Part shown: piece by piece, positions 58,118 to 64,000 of the stretch | Position numbering within the stretch: position 1 is the first letter of the stretch | Layout of the letters: every line of letters starts with the position of its first letter | DNA from: Byssochlamys sp. IMV 00236 | Taxonomy: Eukaryota > Ascomycota > Eurotiomycetes > Eurotiales > Thermoascaceae | Length of the DNA: 64,000 nucleotides | Assembly (NCBI GenBank): GCA_001931875.2 | Contig: MSJH02000841.1 | Coordinates: 5,277 to 69,276 of the forward strand | Direction: 5' to 3' | Translations under genes and position numbers: made by a program | Notes under the pieces: model-generated | The model's database searches: none | Seen by the model: only the letters and a program-made list of their open reading frames with translations | What the model was told of the DNA's origin: nothing

Positions 58118-60083
58118 ATGAACACGATGAGTGGCTCTCCGAAGGAGCTGGAGGAAGCCAAGGCGGAGGCAACAAATGTTGTCGCGCACACTGACTCCAA
58201 GTCCATCAAGGGCGAGGTGAATCATATCCCCCGGGGCGAGACGCATCGAGGGTTGACCAGCCGCCATATCCAATTCCTGGCGCTGGGAGGATGTATTGGA
58301 ACGGGTCTGTTTGTGGGATCGGGAGCGACCCTGTCTCTTGTCGGTCCAGGTGAGTTGGTGGAAAATCCGATACACAATGCCACGGGATGCTGACTGCGGA
58401 CGAGCCCCCTTGCTCATGAGCTATATTGCCATGTCATCGGTCGTGTGGGCGGTCATGAACGTGCTGGGTGAAATGTCTACATACCTGCCGGTTCAGGGAG
58501 TCTCAGTTCCATATTTTGTCAACAGGTTTACCGAGCCAAGTTTGGCATTTGCAGTTGGTAAGTCCAGGAGCCATCTGTAGCGTGTCTTCACCGGATGACT
58601 CGACTGACTGGTCTCCAGGGTACAATTACTGGTGAGATATTAACATGCACAGAGTTAGCAAGCAGAACCAGCCTAACACTGCAAACAGGTACTCGTATTC
58701 TATGTTGATTGCCTCAGAGGTCACTGCCGCAGCATTGATTATCCAGTACTGGACGACCGAGGTCCCAGTGGCGGCCTGGATCACGATCATTCTTGTCGGT
58801 ATGCATTCAGGATGACTCTCTGGGCAGAATTTGTCTGATTTTCCGCAGTGATCCTGTTTCTGAACGTCGTTGCTGTGTCCTTTTTCGGCGAGGCAGAGTT
58901 CTGGTTTGCGTCTATCAAGATTATTGCCATTGTTGGACTGATCGTCCTGGGCGTGGTCTTGTTCTTCGGCGGTGGCCCTAACCACGATCGACTTGGATTT
59001 CGCTACTGGCAGCATCCCGGTGCATTTAATCCACACATGGTGGGAGGAGATACCGGCCGATTCCTTGCATTCTGGACGGCCTTCATCAGATCGGGATTCT
59101 CTTTTATTTTCTCCCCAGAGCTCATCACAGCCGCTGCCGGTGAAGCGGTATCCCCTCGTCGCAACATTCCCAAGGCGACAAACAGATTCATCTACCGTCT
59201 CGTCGCCTTCTACGTCCTCGGATCGCTGGTCATTGGTGTCACAGTGGCATACAATGATAAGAGTCTCCTGTCAGGTATTGCGAGTGGTAGTGAAGGCGCC
59301 GGTGCCAGTCCATTCGTCATCGCGATCCAAAACGCTGGCATCAAGGGGTTGAATCACGTTATCAACGCCGCTATCCTCACATCAGCGTGGTCTTCGGGCA
59401 ACTCGTGGCTCTTTGCAGGTTCTCGAACGCTGTATTCCCTGGCTTGTGCAGGTCAGGCACCGAAGATCTTCGCGCGCTGCAACCGCAAAGGTATCCCTTA
59501 CGTCTCGGTGCTGCTCACATTTGCCATTGGATGCATTTCGTACCTCAACGTGTCTGATTCCGGAGCAACCGTCTTTTACTGGTTCACTAACATCACAACC
59601 GTTGGAGGTTTTATCTCCTGGATTGTCCTCCTGGTCGCTTATCTGGTAGGTTTCCCTGCTGCTTAGATATATATCCCTCACGATTCTTTCGAGAAACAAC
59701 CATGTTAATAGCCACTACAGCGGTTCCGCGGGGCAATGCAGTTTCACGGCATACTGCACACTCGACCATTCAAAACCCCCCTCCAGCCATACAGCACATA
59801 CTACGCTCTTTTCATCGTGTCTCTCCTTGCTCTAACCAACGGCTACGCCGTATTCTTCCCGGGACAATTCACTGCGTCCGGGTTCCTGGTCTCATATATC
59901 GGCTTCGCTATCTTCATTGTTCTCTATATCGGCCACAAGGCGTGGTACCGGACGCCATGGATGGTGAAGATATCAGAGGTAGATATTTTTTCCGGAAAGG
60001 ATGAGATGGATCGGCTGTGCGAGGACGACGTGGAGAGACTGCCCCGAAATTGGCTAGAGAAGATCTGGTTCTGGATCGCGTAA
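58118..60083 (+). CDS. prnB: Proline-specific amino acid permease
   Basis: Six exons: 58118-58349, 58405-58557, 58619-58631, 58689-58798, 58849-59645 and 59721-60083 (555 aa). It is a plasma-membrane proton symporter of the fungal amino-acid-permease (YAT) family that imports L-proline. After a hydrophilic N-terminus, helix 1 carries the family signature [18 protein letters not shown]. Later blocks are [112 protein letters not shown] and the C-terminal [12 protein letters not shown]. About 12 membrane helices are expected. The third exon is only 13 nt. All phases agree. An alternative ATG at 58127 is close by. Position beside prnD makes proline the likely main substrate. Confidence 0.93.
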
Positions 60084-60754
60084 AAGGGCCTTAGACGATA
60101 CATTTTCTTTTCTTTTTATTCTTTTTTTTTTTTTTCATGTTTATGTTTGTACGCTGTAGAGATGTTTTAAAAGTATTTGTATATGAATCTGTATATAGTT
60201 GCACGCTCTCAAGTGCAACGAATTTAAACGCCTTATAGACGTGAGCTTCGAAGCAATCGCAGATGCACATTGGATCCTATTCGAACATTCTGACATTGAT
60301 ATCCCAGCTTATGCTTGCAGACCTTTCAGATTGTGGTCGTTGTATAGAATATGAAAGTTCCTGCCTGAGGCAACAAAGCCCCTGATCCACCGAATCCACT
60401 ACCATTGTTGGGAACTGCACTACCATACTTGTCATGGAACACGATAAAAGTCGGAGTGCAGGATCTTGTTTATCCAGATAGTATGGTATCTTCTTCAAAT
60501 AACGGCGTCTCTTTCCCCCATCAACCACCATTACGTCTACCAATCCGCCATTCTCCACTACTTACCCCAGACGATTGCGAGGAGGACGCGGGGACCCCAG
60601 TATCCGCATCTCCAGTGCACGGTCGCACATGGATGAGCCAGAGGAATCTATAGAGTAATAGGAAAGCAGAATTTACCGGTATAATAATTCCTTTCAGTCC
60701 CCGGTGTTGTATTTAGTGTATTTAGTGTATGTATGTATGTATGTACAAGGTCTT
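60084..60754. other. prnB 3' flank; no prnC found
   Basis: In A. nidulans prnC follows prnB. No aldehyde-dehydrogenase frame is present here on either strand. On the minus strand near 60300-60640, broken frames give protein-like but unrecognised peptide, possibly old coding DNA. GTATTTAGT occurs twice in tandem (60708-60725), followed by a GTAT microsatellite (60727-60745). Confidence 0.5.
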
Positions 60755-60777
60755 TAGCCACACATCCTGTGTGGCTA
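60755..60777. repeat. Perfect 10-bp inverted repeat with 3-nt loop
   Basis: TAGCCACACA and TGTGTGGCTA flank TCC. The palindrome sits within about 50 bp of the switch to AT-rich, RIP-like DNA. It could be a terminator hairpin, a cruciform site or a relic of element insertion; the sequence does not decide. Confidence 0.8.
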
Positions 60778-60810
60778 TCGCCCTTGACAGAAAGCAGCAC
60801 TCAGCATACA

Positions 60811-63800
60811 GAGCTTAGCAATTAGGATAGTATATTAGGACTTTAACGCCGACTACTACAGAGGCTTCAACACCTTATCCTATCTTATATTATGGCCTAT
60901 TTAAGTCCCTCTTCTTTTCTAATTAAACCCCCGAATATTAATAATCCTAGTCTTCTCCCCCTTATCCCTAAATATAGAGTATAAGAGCTGCTGATATTCT
61001 TATATTAATAGTATCTAATATCCCCTAGATTGTAATTATAACAGACCCTGGATTTAACTCCCTAGATTTAATATATTCGACACTAACCTTAGATAGCACC
61101 CGCTAGATAAATCTCTTAGACTAGAGTCTATCCCTAAACTTTATAATACTAGACAACCCTAGAGCTAGAGCTAGAGTAGCTTATTAAATTAATCTATCTA
61201 GGCAGTAATCTGTAGCTGCTCTTATTTTATATAATTATTTTATATTTATCTACTATAAGAATTATAGTTATTAATCTATATATATACTCTAGTCTAATAT
61301 AGAAAGGAGTCTCTGACCCTAGCCTAAGATTAAATATAATATATATAGGTGTTAATAATAGGAGTCTCTTATACTTCTAATATCTTTTAGCTAATATATT
61401 ACCTATAGTATAATAATAATAAGCTTAATTATTAATATATTATATAGTAATTATAGGGCTAAATCTTTATATTAGGCTAATTTCTAGTATTACATTATCC
61501 TATTTTTTTTTTACTCCTCTTACTTTAGAGAGTATACTAATATAGGTAAACCCCTATTAATTAGTCTGGCAGAGCTAGATATTTAAAGGGGATATATAGC
61601 CTAATTGCCTAAAGCTAATTATTAGAAATAAGTGCCTATCTAAACTTATAAATTATTAAATCTAAAGCTATAATAGCTAATTAATCTTATTTCTTAATAT
61701 CTTACTTATTTTTACTTCTTTATTTTCTTTTTAAAGACCTTTTTTATAATAGACTTATCTATAAAATAATTATTAGTATTATTTAATTTAATATTTTCTG
61801 AATCTAAGCCTTTATTTAAAATCTTATTATTAGACTTAGCTATATTATTATTATCTGACTCAGATTTTGCAGAGCTAGAGGCTTTAGAATATTAAGAAGA
61901 GAAGTAGGAAGAGAGATAGGAGGAGAAATAGGAAAAGGAATAAGAGGAGGAATAAGAGGAGGAATTAGTACTGGCAACTATAGACTCAGTAGTATAGGCT
62001 AGAGCTAAAGATACTATATCTAACTAAAAGGCCTTATCCTTAGCTTAATCCCTAGTAGATATATTATTTGCCTTATTAAAGACCTTATAGCAACACTTAT
62101 AAAATATTATATTAAATATAGATACCTGCGCAATAATTAATAAATTATATAAAATATATAATAGGGCTATAATGCGGATATAAAGATACTCTTTCTCTTT
62201 AAGTATAAAGTAATTAATCAGATTATTAGAGATTTAAAGAATATATCCTATATTAATAATAGGAAATATCTTTAGATTAAATTTTAGGCTAATTATAACT
62301 ACTATCTAAAAGATAATATATTACTCTAAGCTACTCTTTTATAAAGTATCTATATTAACTGCCTTATTACTATAATTATATACTATTAGCTATATATATA
62401 ATATCTAATACTTACTAATAACTAGCAGCTTATAGATTATAATTATAATATAGGATAAGGAAGGCTCTATTATTAGTAGTATATAATCTTTATATATATT
62501 AGACTCTAAGTTGCTAGGTATCTTATAATATAATAATAAGTTAGTAATAAGTAAATATTAGCTAGAAGAAAAGGCTTTTATAAGATAAAATACTTAATAT
62601 AAATAAATAAAATAAAATAGCCCTAATTTATTATCTTTACTAATAAATGCCTCTAATAAAATATAACTATACTACTTAAAAAGATTAAGTTAAACTAATT
62701 ATAATACTTTATAATAATAGAAAGATTATTAGGCTTAATAATTAGGCCTAGTAATAGTTCCTTTAGACCCTAAGTAAATACTTATATAATTATTTACTTA
62801 GCTATAATTTTAGGCATAATATTAATAGTTAAGATACTAGAGAAAAAATAATATATATTAAAGGTTAATATAATATTAAACAGTAAAGATTCTAATAAAA
62901 AGAAGTAAATAATAAAAGGAAAAAAAAATATTTAAAAAGATTAGAGGAGTTAGCAGGGGAGAATAATATATATATATTTTTACTTAAAGGAAAGTATACT
63001 TAATCTTTTACTTATAGATTAATAAAATTAAATATTAATAATATCTATCTCCTGTTTAAATAGGTCCTGTCTAAATAGGTAAGAAGGGCTTAAGCACCTT
63101 TAGCTATATAATATTCTCTATAATCTAAGTAGTATTATCCTTTTTAAATAATATGCTAAGTCTCTAAGCTAATATTATCCTTAATATAGTAATATATAGC
63201 TAACTATAGCTAAATATAAATATTTATAGATTTACCTTAATATAGTAAAGTAATTAACCTTAGGCTTTATTAATAGTTATAATAAAGGCTAATCTAATTA
63301 AAAACTATATATAAGTTAGAAAGAATAAGAATTTATTATTTTTAAATAAGAGCTTAAGCTATAGTAAAAGATATTAATTATCTTTAAATCTACTTATAAT
63401 AATTTTAACCTCTAAATAATAATACTAGATGCCAGTAATAATAAAATAGGTTTTATTATATATATTATATTATAGGTTATAGTTCTATATAAGTATTATT
63501 AATATACTTATTTTTAATTATAAATTATTTAAAAGTAATAAAGAGAAGTAAAGGCTTTATAAAAACTCTATAATATATTCTTTATTTAACTTATTATTAT
63601 TATTATACTTATTTAATAATAGAAGGTATATTTCTTAGCTAGGTAAGCAAGTAAGTAATATCTTATTAAACTTATTAATATTAATATTATATAGGGTTAA
63701 AATAATATAATCTTAAAATAGAGCTAAACTTATAGCTAAATTAATTATTGCTTAAAGATATTTTATAAGATAAACTAACTCTAAGAATATATTTAATTTA

Positions 63801-64000
63801 TATATTGCCTAAATATATTAGAATAAAGAAATTAGGCTAGTTATAATTAGATTATAATTAAGATCTACTAGTTACTATATTAAATAATAATTCTCCTTAT
63901 AAATAGACTATAGGTGCATATTATTAATTAGAGAAATAATTTCTAAATATAACTAAATTATAATATATTATAGATAAATTGCTATAATATTTATATAATT
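60811..64000. repeat. RIP-mutated AT-rich repeat block (relict)
   Basis: About 3.2 kb, running off the window end, with very high A+T. CpA, TpG and CpG are almost absent, while TpA is dominant and remaining G or C occur mostly as CTA, TAG, AGG and CCT. That is the expected result of C-to-T change at CpA on both strands, i.e. repeat-induced point mutation. No frame of useful length survives and no transposase or reverse transcriptase can be read. A purine-rich tract at about 61890-61970 stands out. The source was probably one or more transposable elements, inferred from the RIP pattern only. Confidence 0.8.

Noticed and set aside
47775..60083. P450, Zn2Cys6 factor, permease and two oxidoreductases as a secondary-metabolite cluster
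   Set aside because: No PKS, NRPS, terpene cyclase, DMATS or RiPP-type core gene is present, and four of the genes match the proline-utilisation cluster.
60811..64000. CRISPR-like array, origin or functional transposon
   Set aside because: No regularly spaced repeat, no terminal repeats and no readable transposase were found; the block is best explained by RIP decay.

Overview
The window is nuclear DNA of a filamentous ascomycete, most probably a member of the Eurotiales (Aspergillus/Penicillium group). The evidence is the short spliceosomal introns (about 46-155 nt, GT..AG), intact fungal housekeeping genes, and a proline-utilisation (prn) locus of the Aspergillus type. Species cannot be fixed from the sequence. 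There is one 20-N assembly gap (52036-52055). Exon coordinates were worked out by hand from splice sites, reading phase and family conservation.

Left and centre (about 1-45.8 kb) is dense conserved gene space: an Ams2/Spt21-type GATA histone-gene regulator (-), Sm D2 (+), dihydroxyacetone kinase (-), a Cul4-type cullin (-), Nup192 (-), the checkpoint kinase Tel1/ATM (+, divergent from Nup192), a CofD/YvcK-like protein (+), an Slx8-like SUMO-targeted RING ligase (-), mitochondrial DNA polymerase gamma (+), a CorA-type Mg2+ transporter (+), an NDUFAF6-like complex I assembly factor (-) and the Rad5-type HIRAN/SNF2/RING translocase (+).

Right part (about 46-60 kb) is accessory and more AT-rich between genes. 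After a C-terminal remnant of a GH29 alpha-L-fucosidase come prnX-like (ornithine cyclodeaminase family, +), prnA-like (Zn2Cys6 activator, +, interrupted by the N gap), an intronless cytochrome P450 (+), prnD (proline oxidase, -) and prnB (proline permease, +). prnD and prnB diverge from a 1.1-kb region carrying paired CCGG elements that fit the PrnA recognition pattern as I recall it, plus CreA-type sites. In Aspergillus nidulans the order is prnA-prnX-prnD-prnB-prnC. Here prnX and prnA are swapped, a P450 lies inside the locus, and prnC (P5C dehydrogenase) is not in the window.

Right end (about 60.8-64.0 kb) is an extremely AT-rich block with almost no CpA, TpG or CpG and no long ORF, which is the signature of repeat-induced point mutation (RIP) on old repeats. 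The prn locus therefore sits at the edge of a RIP-mutated island, which may explain its rearrangement.
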